Shown: positions 23,863-34,990 of the stretch, one piece after another
Layout of the letters: each line of letters starts with the position of its first letter
How positions within the stretch are numbered: position 1 is the first letter of the stretch
From: Crataegus laevigata
Lineage: Eukaryota > Streptophyta > Magnoliopsida > Rosales > Rosaceae
DNA length: 64,000 nt
Direction: 5' to 3'
Assembly (NCBI GenBank): GCA_963580275.1
Contig: OY756947.1
Coordinates: 1,676,501 to 1,740,500 of the forward strand
Translations under genes and position numbers: made by a program
The notes under the pieces: model-generated
What the model was told of the DNA's origin: nothing
The model's database searches: none
What the model saw: the letters and a program-made list of their open reading frames with translations, nothing else

Positions 23863-26640
23863 GGTTGAAGGAAAATGGCTTACTTGCTTAACAACTCTGA
23901 GGAAAAAAGTTTTAGGAAGCACACAGAAGGATGAAAGTTCAAGGGAGAACACAGAAGGATGCTTATGAACTAGGGCTAGTGGGTGGTTGTGTGCAGTTCA
24001 TTGCCGCCTAGTTCGTCTATTTATAACCATGTTCATCTTGGAATCTAGCATATAATTGTGGCTTTGCTATGTTGAAATTAGAAAATGGCCATGTGTATGA
24101 TCGGTAATTTTTAAGAGGCACAAGGTACGCAAATATTTTCCGAGGCTTTTTACTCAAAATAATCTCTAAAATTGACACAACTCTTTACTTTGATCCCTGA
24201 CTTTAGTGAAAAATCCGTTAACATCTTCATTAAATTATTACATGAATGACCACATGACCACCATTTTAATTAAGAGTAATTTTGTCAAACCAATACCCAC
24301 TTAATGAGAATATTGACGGTGAAAAAACTCATGGATTACTTCTATTGATTTTCATTGTCAATAACTAAAATGAAGAGTTATTTCAACCATTTTAGCTAAA
24401 ATGCATATTTTTCATGATGATAGGCTCTTTTAAGAGGTGTTAGCAACGTAAATATTAGGACGAGTATATTTATTTTAATCTGGCATAGGCGTAGGCTTGA
24501 GGATGACCCTCAAACAACCAAAATTAATAAAATTTATTAGAAAAGGAAAAAGTACAACTAAGGGGAACAAGTAGCCAAAACCTCGAGAAAAAAAAATTAA
24601 AGGTCATAAAAACCAATATTAAAGGGTAGTTGGGGATGCCAACCAACCAGTGAAGAAGAAATAAGAGACGAAAATGGATCCCACCAAGTAAAACTAGAGC
24701 TCATAGAATCATGATTTGCCAAAGAATCCGGCTTGATCACTTCAAGAAAAATGGGCTAGGAAGAACACAATTGATTTGTACCTTTCTCATTTTCATTGAG
24801 CACAAATATGTATTTGTGCTTTTTAAATTTCATAGAACACCAAAATATCTCAATTATGCCCTCTAACCAAAAAACACATTAGTTTATGTTATTTGTGCCT
24901 ACTAAAATTTGAACACAAAATTGAGATAGAATTTTTTTATTATTAATTTACAAACACACAATAGGCTTTTGTACTCTCTATTTTAATATATTTAAATTTA
25001 AAAAATGGTTTTGTGTCCCTTACATTTACTTTTTCCTATTCCCAACTACTTTGTGAAAATATCTAATTACAACTAACTTGAATTATTATTGGGGCATTGA
25101 GGACTAATTTGGTATTGTTGTGCTTTAAAAACAAAGTTACTTTTGATATACTGTGAAAATAAACAGCTGTAAAATAAAGCAGTTTAGTATTTGATAAACT
25201 TTTTTTTTTGTAAAAGTACTTTGAAAAAAAAGTAGTATCGAGTGTTTAGTTTTTTTTATATAAAACAACTGTGACTATATTAAATGACTCAAAAATATAT
25301 AATATTAGATATTGAAAGACTTTTTATATTAGCATCCCACAAAATGTTGAATGCACCCCATATTAAAATTTATTATTAAATGATTTATTTACCATACTAT
25401 TCAATGATAATTTTGATCTTGTTAGGTTTAAAAAAAAATCTAAATACACCCCAAATCACTTTTAATGTATTATTTATCTTCCTCAACTATCAAAATCCCT
25501 TCGACATTCCATTATTGAACAAATCCCTAACCAATGAAACTACAAACATGTTAATTGAGAAAAATTATTTTTGACGAATGAAACACGAAATCGATGTTTC
25601 AGAAGCTTCACATGAGGTAAGACTTCATATTTTTTTATTGTTTTAGTGATTTTGACAACATCGATAATTATTTAACCTTGATTTTGCTGCGTTATTCAAG
25701 CTTCTATGTTCGTATTTATCTTTTAGGGATCACAAGGAGTACATGAAGAATTAAACACCTAAAATTACCACCAAATGTTAAAAATTAAAAACAGACGGCA
25801 TGAGTTTTAATGGTGGAATTGAAAACAACCCACAGATGCTTTAAATCCAAGGTTGCATCTTTTGTCAAAATTCCAGTCGGCATTTTTTGTCCAAATTAAA
25901 AGCTTTATAAGATTTGAGAAATGTGGGGTGTATAGAAATTATGGGGTGCATATAGAAAATGTATGCCCCTGTTAACACAGATATAATCGACTGAGTTATT
26001 TCAGCTCTGATCATTTGGGAAACAATCATCACCTCCATCTTTTCTCTTCAGGAAACAAAATCCTATTTTTGATGATCACAAATTAACATGACACCATATC
26101 AAAGGCAAAGCAAATTAAACCAAATCGCCCTTAATTTAAATCAATGTCCTAGAAAATGAAACTTAGACATCAAGAAAGCTAAACTAAAAATCCAATTTCT
26201 CAAAGCCCTAGCACAATTCAATAAACCAGTGTAGCATCAAACTTTAGATATCAAAGGAGGCCAAAAGTATTTGTATTCAAGCTCCAGTCAAGCACCACAT
26301 CAAAGGAGCCCTAGCACAATTCCATTTATTCAAGCTTTTTGAGTATCATTTCTAACACAGGGAATGAACAAACTAAAGTTACTAAACCCTAAGAAAACCA
26401 CTCACATTGAACCCAACAAAATACTACAAATTTGTTTAAAATCCCTCCCTAAGACTCTGAACCATCACTTGGCCTACACATTTATCTGGCTTTCCACTAA
26501 CAAAAAGCCATGATGCAGACACCAATAACCAAAATCAAAGCAATGGGAAAAAACAAACAAAATGACATTACAATAAGAAAGAACAAAATGATAAATTCGA
26601 TCACAGTCAAAAGGGGGCAAAAAGTGTTGGAAAAGTTGAA
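23863..26640. other. Intergenic DNA upstream of SEO
   Basis: This includes the SEO 5' leader and promoter (23863 to about 24060) and then long AT-rich DNA. GCACCCCAT and TACACCCC blocks near 25350-25450 are mirrored by GGGGTGTA and GGGGTGCA near 25925-25955, perhaps the ends of a decayed transposon. I find no gene. Confidence 0.4.
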
Positions 26641-26752
26641 CCTTGCACAAATCAGTAAATCGATCTTGGAGAAGACCAGAATCACTGCTCTCGGAATTTG
26701 AATTGTTGGAAGCTGAAACTTCAGGCTTAGCATCTTCCATCTTCATCATAGT
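26641..26752 (-). pseudogene. Possible isolated exon, family unknown
   Basis: The minus strand reads MMKMEDAKPEVSASNNSN, then about 16 further residues ending DRFTDLCK, then a GT donor (GTTCAAC) at about 26640. A TTATAG acceptor-like site precedes it near 26765. The composition looks coding and the flanks look spliced, but no neighbouring exon could be joined with confidence. It may belong with the 28.6-28.9 kb fragment. Confidence 0.3.
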
Positions 26753-27821
26753 TAATGTTGTCTATAACGAGACAACAAAAAGTCATTAAATTAAAAAAAA
26801 ACACTAATAAAAATCATACTATTTCAACTAAATCTATATCCCAACCAAACACACCAAATGCACCCTAATAATATCTATAACTATAGAAATAAGGAACCAA
26901 CAGATTTCACTTGAATAGCGAAAAAGAAAACTGACCTTTTGCATTGCGGCAAATAGAAAATGTACAAAACATAACACCACCACCTATTCAAAAAAGACAA
27001 AAATAAAAAAAGTAAGATCAATAGAGTGACTATAAGTAGTATGAATAAAGTCATGGCTAGATTAATGTCAGAGCATTGTGTCATTTGCAACGACATATAT
27101 ACTTCTTAAAGAAGATTTATTTATTCTGTAATATGGTGAAGGGGAAGCTACTTTGAGCATATCAATTCATCCATGGCAAAGCCACTGCATAAATGAAGAA
27201 AAGAAGAGAAGCTTGTTATTTTTAACTAAAATGAATTGGTATTTCAGGTCGAATAAGTCCCAAAGAATTAAGTGAGAGTGAGTTTATGTGTGGAGCTAAA
27301 GCTTTATGTATATATAAGCAGACCTCTCTTCCTCTCCCTTTCACTGCTCATGGTGTATATTATCTGACTAATCTGTTTGTCTCCTCATAATTATCAAGAG
27401 GCAACGTGTATATAATACATCACACGTATCATCATTTTGACAGTTTGTGTTTCAAATGAATTGAAAGGAATTGTATGGGAATATCTTCCCTAAATGAAAT
27501 GAAACAAATTTCAAGGTGATGATGAACTATTGGTCACTGTACACCTATCTTGTAAGTTCCATAAATTTTTCATCATCACCCCTCCTCAGTACCATGGCAC
27601 GAAACTCCATAACATGTATCTTCTTTAAGAAACACTTGGGAGGAAAGCCCTAGTGAACACTATGAGAGTTTGGAGAAAAATTATTCATATTACTTGACAA
27701 AGTAAGAATCTTGATTCATCTATTCGATAACTAAACTCATACAAAAAAAAAAAAAAAAACCCCAGAAAAAAACAATAATCTACAGATGTCTAAAATGCAA
27801 GCATATAATATAACAAATGGA

Positions 27822-28011
27822 CCTAGGAGTGTTTAGTCTAACGGTCAGGCCCTTGGTTTGTTACCAAGAGGTCTGGGGTTCGACACCTCCCAAGGTACCC
27901 ACCTTAGCAATTGCTAGAGTTTCTTGCTTCCCAAATGTTGTGGGGTCAAGCGTGTAAGCCTAGTGATTAGTCGGGTCAAAGATCCGGAGACACTAGTTTC
28001 AAAATTTATAT
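27822..28011 (+). mobile_element. tRNA-derived SINE with 14-bp TSD
   Basis: A box A (TAGTCTAACGG, 27834-27844) and a box B (GGTTCGACACC, 27877-27887) match the RNA polymerase III consensus. The 190-bp element is flanked by a perfect 14-bp direct repeat, ATATAACAAATGGA (27808-27821 and 28012-28025). Box spacing and TSD length fit a plant tRNA-derived SINE. The full cloverleaf is not kept, so it is not a tRNA gene. Confidence 0.85.
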
Positions 28012-28025
28012 ATATAACAAATGGA

Positions 28026-28572
28026 TTTCTCAATCGAACTCATATGCTTCGGTTTTCCAAGCAGAGAACCATAAAAATAAGAGAAACCTAACCAGAAACA
28101 TGAGCAGAAGAGTGACTACTTGCATGTGGGACTGTCGAGCATGGAAAAAGCGCTTTTGTTGAGAGAGTGATAAAGGGCCTACAAACAATAAAATTCAACA
28201 TAAAACCAAAGTCAGGAGATTTTTACAGCATTGAATTGATCCTGGAGAGAGGGCTAGATAGAGAAGGAGAGGAGGAGAGGAAGAGAGGAGAGATAGATTA
28301 CAATACCTTGCCTCTACGTAACACACGCTAGGGGGTTAGGAACGAGTGGCTAATTACTGCCTAATTTGATAGAATCTAGCCAGAACTGAGCTCGCCGACT
28401 CTCTATAAATTCGCATGAAAACGTAGCAGTTAGGTTTTGAACTGAAAATCACAAATTTGAGGCACATTTTCACATATGTTAAGTGTAGAATGTACCTGAG
28501 GTTATGAGGAGTTGCTTGAGAACAACCTCGAGGTTGGCCATCGCCAGAATCGTAGGGATCGTCGCCAGAACC
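28026..28572. other. Spacer with GA-rich tract
   Basis: A GA-rich segment occupies about 28240-28290. After the stop of the adjacent fragment the frame GSGDDPYDSGDG continues to an AG/GTACATTC site at about 28496. That could be a 3' UTR intron or remnant coding sequence. Confidence 0.35.
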
Positions 28573-28900
28573 CTAAGAAAGCTTCAGCCTCTCCACCTCT
28601 TTAAGTAGCAGGACCCACCTTCTCAGTATCTCAAGTCTTTCGGGTCCCTTACAGGACACAACTTCTTCCTCCAATCTCTGTATCTTCACACTCCTAAAGC
28701 TCCGACCTGCCTGTAAACAAATGCGAATGAGAAAAAAATGTGGAAAATGTGAAAGATGATGGAAATTGTGAAATTACTATTCGGTCCTGGAACCATTTAG
28801 CGGCTTGGCCGGCGAGCTGGACGACAGAGTCGACATAGTTCCTGACGGTGCAGGTGACGTTGTTCTTGTTGCCAACCTCCACCGCCTCGGTCACCGCCAT
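28573..28900 (-). CDS. Truncated conserved plant protein (N-terminal part), function unknown
   Basis: Two exons, 28778-28900 and 28573-28710, encode 86 residues: 41 from exon 1 (starting MAVTEAVEVGNKNN, then RNYVDSVVQLAGQAAKWF) and 45 from exon 2 (including VKIQRLEEEVVSCKGPERLE and LRRWVLLLKEVERLKLS) before TAG. Splice sites join in phase. I recognise the start as the N terminus of a much longer plant family with predicted coiled coils and no established function (remembered, not searched). At 86 residues this is far shorter than the family, so it is either a truncated paralogue or a pseudogene with a premature stop. Confidence 0.5.
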
Positions 28901-29371
28901 GACATTTTCTCTGACTTTTTAACACAATAACAGAAAAAACACACATCAACAATCCCAAATCACAAATTCTGATGGAATCAAATTAATCCCCTACCTACCT
29001 ACTCATAACTCATTTCCAATATCCGCTCCCCATATCTCAGTTTAAGCCTTAAACCATCCTTACAAAATCGGTCAATCTGTTCCTAATTTCTTCCTTCATC
29101 CCACACATATGCTCTCTAAGAACTACAAACCCTCATTCCCCATAAATACGATTTCCCAACAATACATTCCCTAAGCAAATAATACTGAAAACTTAAAAAT
29201 GCTGGGTTGGTACTTTGGGATGCAAGGAGTACCAGTTCTAGTCTTTATATGGATGTGTGAATAGCACTATCCTACTTAAAAATGCCTTGTTCCTGAATCT
29301 TAGTTGCAACACTGGTAGAATCAGTTTCTTTTGACCCAGTCGCTAGAGAGTTCTGTGCTCTATATCTCTTA

Positions 29372-29403
<32 letters not shown>

Positions 29404-29803
29404 CTCTTCTTCTTCTTCTCCCTGCAAACACGAGCACAAAAAGGGCACTAACATGGCAAAAGTATCTGAAGAAGCCTTGAACCAGTAATGATACATTATT
29501 AACTTGGAAAAGTGCAACAGGGATTGGCCAAAGAAAACTTCAATAACATGATTAGTAACTTTGCTAGTTTGCACTCATAAATACAAATTTATTATCCTCT
29601 CAACTACAATGGCGCAGAGTCCAGATCACAGGCTTCTTCAGAATTTTCAAACCTGTTTCTTAGTGTTTCTTCATAAAGGGTTGATGGACAAACACATCAT
29701 TACATGTGGCCACAGCCATGAGGAGCAAGCACCATATAAAGAAATTAACTAGACGGGAAAAAAAAGAAGCGAAGGAAAAACAAAAGTGGGCGGGGCTTCA
29801 TAC
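28901..29803. other. Noncoding DNA with a 29-base C homopolymer
   Basis: A run of 29 C residues occupies 29372-29400 and is followed by CT-rich repeats. On the minus strand an open frame crosses it as a Glu/Gly-repeat and continues SLATGSKETDSTSVATKIQE. That last part could be decayed coding sequence of the gene fragment at 29804-30944, but no reliable exon could be defined. Confidence 0.4.
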
Positions 29804-30944
29804 CTGTGCAGATCCCAACTTCGGTGGCAACGAATTGATTTTGTTATCAAGCACATTAGTATCTGAGACTTTCACATCAACCCAGTCATCTTCACTGTTG
29901 TTCGGACTATTTCCATTTCTTGACTGAGCTTCGGATTGGTCCTTAAGCGACCCATTTGCAGCACAAACTTCTTCATGATCACCTGTGTGAAGCACTTCTT
30001 CATCTCGGGCAGCAATGCCACAGCGAACAGTGCAGAGATATTCATTGTCACTCTGTATATCAGGTGCATAGTATATCTCATAGACTCGGGCAGTACTTCG
30101 AACATAAACCTGCTGGACCTCATGTTTTTGTGTGAAATTAACTGCAGTGGAAAACGTTGTTGGTCAAATGCACTTTAGATACCCAACTATTAACACAACC
30201 CTTAGTAATATTTTGAACTCCAACAGATATTACTTCTACTTTTAGCAACCATGTGTCGCTTTTCGCAAATATTCTTAGTTCAACTCATAGTACACTGCAA
30301 AATCCAGTTTTTATCCTCGTTTTTTAGAACAAAATTGCCCCCTACGATGCATGGGCACGGTGGTATCCTCTCCTATTCCCGTGTCGTGTCATATTCTCTT
30401 GTGGTAATACAATAATTCTTCTTGTTAAGTTGACGTATCTCGGTGTCCGCGTCCCTGCATCGTGGATTGCCCTCCATTTAGCTTCGTTTTCATCTAAAAT
30501 TTGGCAATCCTAATCCTTATTGAAAATCTTTCCACTTTATGAAACTTAGCCCAGAAATTATTAACTCCTAACAATAATATATAAAAGGATCAGGATTTAT
30601 AGAAATAAAAAATAAAATAAAAAAGAGGTTTTTTGGGGGGGGGGGGGGGAGTGGGGGCCAAACCTCAAATTCAATAAAATTTGGGGCCGAAATGTAAAGT
30701 TATCAGAGAAGAGAAGTTGTGGAGCATACTGGTGATCTCGCAAGGGCCCGAATCGGGTGACGGAGGGTGCAGAATAAGAGTGGATGTAGGTGTGGAATTC
30801 GGAGTGTCGTCGTCGACCGGAGATAATGAGGATTCGAAAGAGACGCAATTCATGAGGGAACCACCTGACAACGGTCCAGGTTGTGGCGGAGGTCCACGAA
30901 GAGGTGGTGTCCAGGTTGTCGATCTCGTCGTCGTGTGTTTCCAT
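29804..30944 (-). pseudogene. N-terminal exons of a conserved plant protein of unknown function, with 1-bp frameshift
   Basis: Exon 1 (30730-30944) starts METHDDEIDNLDTTSSW in good ATG context. It then needs a one-base skip near 30872 to continue as LSGGSLMNCVSFESS and LILHPPSPDSGPCEIT. Exon 2 (29804-30141) continues INFTQKHEVQQVYVRSTARV, then EIYYAPDIQSDNEYLCTVRC, and ends SLPPKLGSAQ at a GTATGA donor. Exon 1 is 215 bp. Only 214 bp fits the downstream phase, which independently supports a 1-bp insertion. I recognise the QVYVRSTARVYEIYY segment as conserved in plants but know no function. Later exons are absent or unrecognisable, so I treat this as a broken copy. A sequencing error at the indel is an alternative. 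Confidence 0.55.
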
Positions 30945-30977
30945 GGTGTTTTGGTTTGTCTTCTGTCGTGTGATATG

Positions 30978-31013
<36 letters not shown>

Positions 31014-32766
31014 CTTAATGGAGAAGTAGAAGAAACAAGTGTGAGGTAAAGTCGTACTTTTAAGGAATTTTCTGGCTCAAGTCCTGACTGAATCGCATTC
31101 TCAAATGCACCAGGTACGATATTCAAAATACGTACAAGATGATGAAACATTAAATTTTGAATAAATTGTGGTAATAGTTTCTCAATTTTAATCAAATTGG
31201 GACAATATTTTTTCAATTAAAAATTCATTATCATTGATCTCAACTTATTAAAATGTGTAGCTATAGTCTTATTTGTCAATTCCGTCAGAATTCTGTCAAA
31301 ATAAGCTATGTTAGAAGCACTATTGCTACAATTGGAGTAAAATGGAGGAATCATTGCTCTAATTGAGTTAAAGTTGATGCACTATTTATTCAGTTGGATT
31401 AAAATTGAGAGACCAATAATACAATTTTCTTATTTTATTTTTCATATTTGTCTCTTAATTCAGCCTCAAGTGTTTGACACGCGATCCATTTAGACAAAAG
31501 TTGTAAAGGGGTTGACGAAAATAACCATAGCTGCACGTTTTGATTAGTTGAGAGACCATTGGTAATAAATTTTTAACTGATAGACTATTGTTCCAATTGA
31601 ATTAAAGTTGATGACTCATTGATACAATTTACTCAAAAATATTTTGGAATCATTGTGAAGTCATTAGTTAATCATTTATGTTTTAGACTCATCTAATTCG
31701 TCATTTATATTAACTTACTCATTACAGTTGCTCTTACCATCTAATGTTGTTACCGTAGTTATTTTGTTAGTTGGATGATTTGTTATGCATATGGGCCCAC
31801 AAAGCCAATAATATTGTCCCAAACTGGAGAGGTTCTCGTGGGCGTACGGAACTAGAGTTGGGTGGGTGTGAGAGAGAAGGTGGGATTAGGGATGTAGTGG
31901 GCCTCAAATTCAAGGGGAAGATATCGTGTTTTATCTATCTTTGGTCGGAGGAATTACAGGATCCAGCTTCCGAACCATAGAATTTCTACTCTCATTGGTT
32001 TACAAAGAGATAATGGTTAATGAGAAATAAGATTAAAATGTTCATGTTACACTTAGTGACAGTCACATTTACTATCACTATTTTGCCGACAATTACCACA
32101 ATCACATTTACTATCACTATTTTGCCGACAATTACCACGTGACACTTCAACCATATCGTTACTGTCACCTATTCATAAGACCACTTTATCATGGCCATAA
32201 TAACCATTTCAAATGATAAAAATTTAAAAATAGCAATGTATATTGAGGAATTAGTCATTAAAATATTCATGACAATGAATAGAATTCTACTTAAATTTAT
32301 GATAAAAGTTTCACAAACTCCATTAAAAGTCATGTAGAATTCAATCAAAATCCACATGGATTATATGGAAATTCCTTAAAATCCATGTATTTATAACTCT
32401 ATGGAAATTTATTAAACTCTTTACAGAATACACCACTTACTTTATCCCTCGTAATATGTCAAAAGTAGGATAGTGTTATTCACACATCTATTTTTACTTT
32501 CACTCTCTTGTTAACTTTTGACCATTGATTTTTTTCAATTCATCTAATCTGACGGTCAAAATTTGAGAAGTTTGTGAAAAGTGACAAATTAATGTGTTGA
32601 TAACATTACCCTCCATGAACTCATTCATTAACTTTCCGATTGAAAATATTCAGACTAATCACAAGCTAACTGCAGCATGAAAAATAATTTTTTCTATAAA
32701 AGCAATCTTCATTTACAGGGTATCCCTCAGATACAGAGCTCAGAAATTTTTAGTCTCATTTATTAG
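30945..32766. other. Intergenic DNA with GA microsatellite
   Basis: A (GA)n microsatellite occupies about 30978-31010, next to the start of the gene fragment at 30944. The rest is AT-rich. A 40-bp block with CACATTTACTATCACTATTT is repeated at about 32064 and 32102. No gene is recognised. Confidence 0.45.
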
Positions 32767-33350
32767 TTGAACCATGCAAGCACGGTGTGCCTCTCAAAAG
32801 GTCTATCAAAATGCAAGCGTACTTATCTTGTCCTTTCACCAAATTTCATCGTCAAATCTATACCACCTGAACACATCTTCATCAGCAGCTACCCCATCCT
32901 CACACATTTCACATATCAGTGTTGGACACAGAAGAAACTAACAGGAGCCATGAAGCTTCTGCAGTGATTGACTCGCCAAGTTGTTCGCATATATAAGAGT
33001 GGCTGGGATGCTCAGAGTCCTCTATAAAGGTACATTTAGCACTTCCAAATCCTCCATCCTACTCAGAAATTAACTTATTAATTATTTGAACCTTGCAAGC
33101 ATGATGTGCCTCTCATATTGTCTATCAAAATGATAGCGAACTTATCTTATCCTTGCGCCAAATTTCTCCGTCAAATCCAATCACCTGAACACATCTTCAT
33201 CAGCAGCTAGTTCATCCTCAGACATATCACACATCAGTGTTGGACACAGAAGAAACTTCTGTGGCCACAAGGCTTGTGTCGTGATTGACTCGCCAAGTTG
33301 TTCGCGTATATAAGAGTAGCCGGGATGCTCAGAGTCCTCTCTAAAGGTAC
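32767..33350. repeat. Tandem duplication of a 319-bp unit
   Basis: GAACC(A/T)TGCAAGCA...GTGTTGGACACAGAAGAAAC...TGATTGACTCGCCAAGTTGT...TCAGAGTCCTCT occurs at 32767-33030 and again from 33087. The copies have diverged by scattered substitutions and a few indels. Each contains TATATAAGAG. No conserved reading frame survives in both copies, and I do not recognise the unit. Confidence 0.75.
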
Positions 33351-33798
33351 AGTGAACCGTTGTACCCTTTAGACTTAAGACCTTAAGCTTTGGGTGTAGG
33401 CAACGGCGGCCCTTGCGTATACTTCATGAAACTCAAAAGGGCACATAACTTTTTAGTATAGCTACCAACTAGCTCCATGATTTGATCAAAACATGCAACA
33501 GCCATCGACTCATTTCAGATCCAACCGTTGTAATTGGATTCCAGGTTGGAAGAACAAGCTTTTTGAGGCCAAGGCTTCCTTCGGATGCATCACGATGGAG
33601 CTCTCTCGTGCCTCGTTCTCTCATGGTACTCGTTCCTACAATATATAAGGAGTGTTTTTAAGGTTTAGGTGCGCAAATGAGCGTGAAGAATGTATGATGT
33701 ACTTCATGTTTATGGTGAAAGGTTTGTGGGGCATTTTATAGAAAACTTGAGTGATAAAATTGGTGTTGGTAAAGAAGTTGGTTTAGCCATAGACAAAA
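33351..33798. other. Spacer, nothing recognised
   Basis: This is unique AT-rich DNA between the duplicated unit and the minisatellite. No gene or RNA signature was seen. Confidence 0.45.
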
Positions 33799-34257
33799 TT
33801 TTCACATGAAATGACATAAAAAATGTTCATTTGTTTCACGTGAAATGACAAAGGAAATTACACATGCATATATTAGTTACAGAAGTTTCACATGAAATGA
33901 CAGACAAAGTGTTCATCAGTTTCACGTGAAATGACAGAGGAAATTGCGCATGCATATATCAGTTACTAAAGCTTCACGTGAAAATTACATATGCATATAT
34001 CAGTTACAGAAGTTTCATGTGAAATGATAGACAAAGTGTTCACCCGTTTCATGTGAAATGACAAAGGAAATTATACATGCATATATCAGTTACAGAAGTT
34101 TCACGTGACAGACAAAGTGTTCACTGGTTTCACGTGAAATGACATAGGAATACACATTCATATATTAGTTACAGAAGTTTGACGTGAAATAATAGATGAA
34201 GTTTTCATCAGTTTTATGTGAAATGACAGGTTTTTACCAATTTCACCTGAAATGAAA
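33799..34257. repeat. Minisatellite of about 86 bp, about six units, with palindromic TTTCACGTGAAA
   Basis: Units start near 33799, 33887, 33972 (partial), 34013, 34099 and 34179. A full unit contains two copies of TTTCAYRTGAAA separated by GACAGACAAAGTGTTCATC-like sequence, then GAAATTACACATGCATATATCAGTTACAGAAG-like sequence. Several palindromes are perfect 12-mers and carry the CACGTG G-box core. Confidence 0.8.
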
Positions 34258-34369
34258 ACATGAATATGACAACGCATTCATTTTTTAAATAGTGAATATG
34301 TCCATTTAAAAAAAAAAATTTGGATGCCTTCCCAGATTTCCACGGTGAAAAAAAAACATAGTATGGGTG

Positions 34370-34990
34370 TAAATAGCGAACAAAATATTTTAATAGCCTC
34401 TAATATTAATTTTTCAATTATTCTTTATGTTTAGAACTCAAAATGCACGGATTTGGTCTTATCAAAATATAATAGTCTCAGGTTTTAATTTTCAATTATT
34501 ATAAACATAAAACGCATAAATTTGATTCAGTTACTCTTATTTACTTATGAACTAAAATGCACACATTCAATCGTATCGAAAATATTGGCCTCATATTTTA
34601 ATGTTTTCGTTGCTCTTTTTCCTCATGAGCTCAAACGTCCACAAATATTCGTTCTTACCAAAACATAATAGCCTTGATTTTTAATTTGTTATTACTCTTT
34701 TTCCTTAGAAACTTAAAATTCAAATATTTGGACTTAACGAAGCATAATGGCTTCAAATTTATTTTTTTTAATAATTTTTCTTATGAATTCAAAACGCTCA
34801 GATTCGGTCATATCAAAACATATCTTCTTAGATTTCGATTACTCTTTTTTCTTATGAAATCGCAACGCATAGATTGGTTCTTATCAAAAGTTTGAAACAT
34901 AGTGACTTAATTTTTCAGTTACTATTTTCCTTATGAATTGAAAAGCAATAGATTTACTCTTATCGAAACATTGCCTCGCCCTCTTGGCAT
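34370..34990. repeat. Degenerate AT-rich tandem array, period about 85-100 bp
   Basis: The theme AAAACGCACAGATT-GGTCTTATC-AAAACATAATAGCCTC followed by TTTTAATTTTTCAATTACTC and CTTATGAACTC recurs six to seven times with strong divergence. It directly follows the minisatellite region but has a different unit. Confidence 0.6.

Noticed and set aside
25345..25957. Possible transposon with GGGGTGCA-type ends
   Set aside because: The mirrored blocks are short and unevenly spaced and no TSD was found, so no element was called.
27834..27887. Possible tRNA gene (A and B boxes)
   Set aside because: There is no complete cloverleaf or acceptor stem. Direct repeats flank a 190-bp unit, so it is a SINE.
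30671..31216. 181-codon minus-strand frame
   Set aside because: Most of it translates a GA microsatellite and 5' flank. Only the part joining LSGGSLMNCVSFESS to GPCEIT is supported, as exon 1 of the broken gene.
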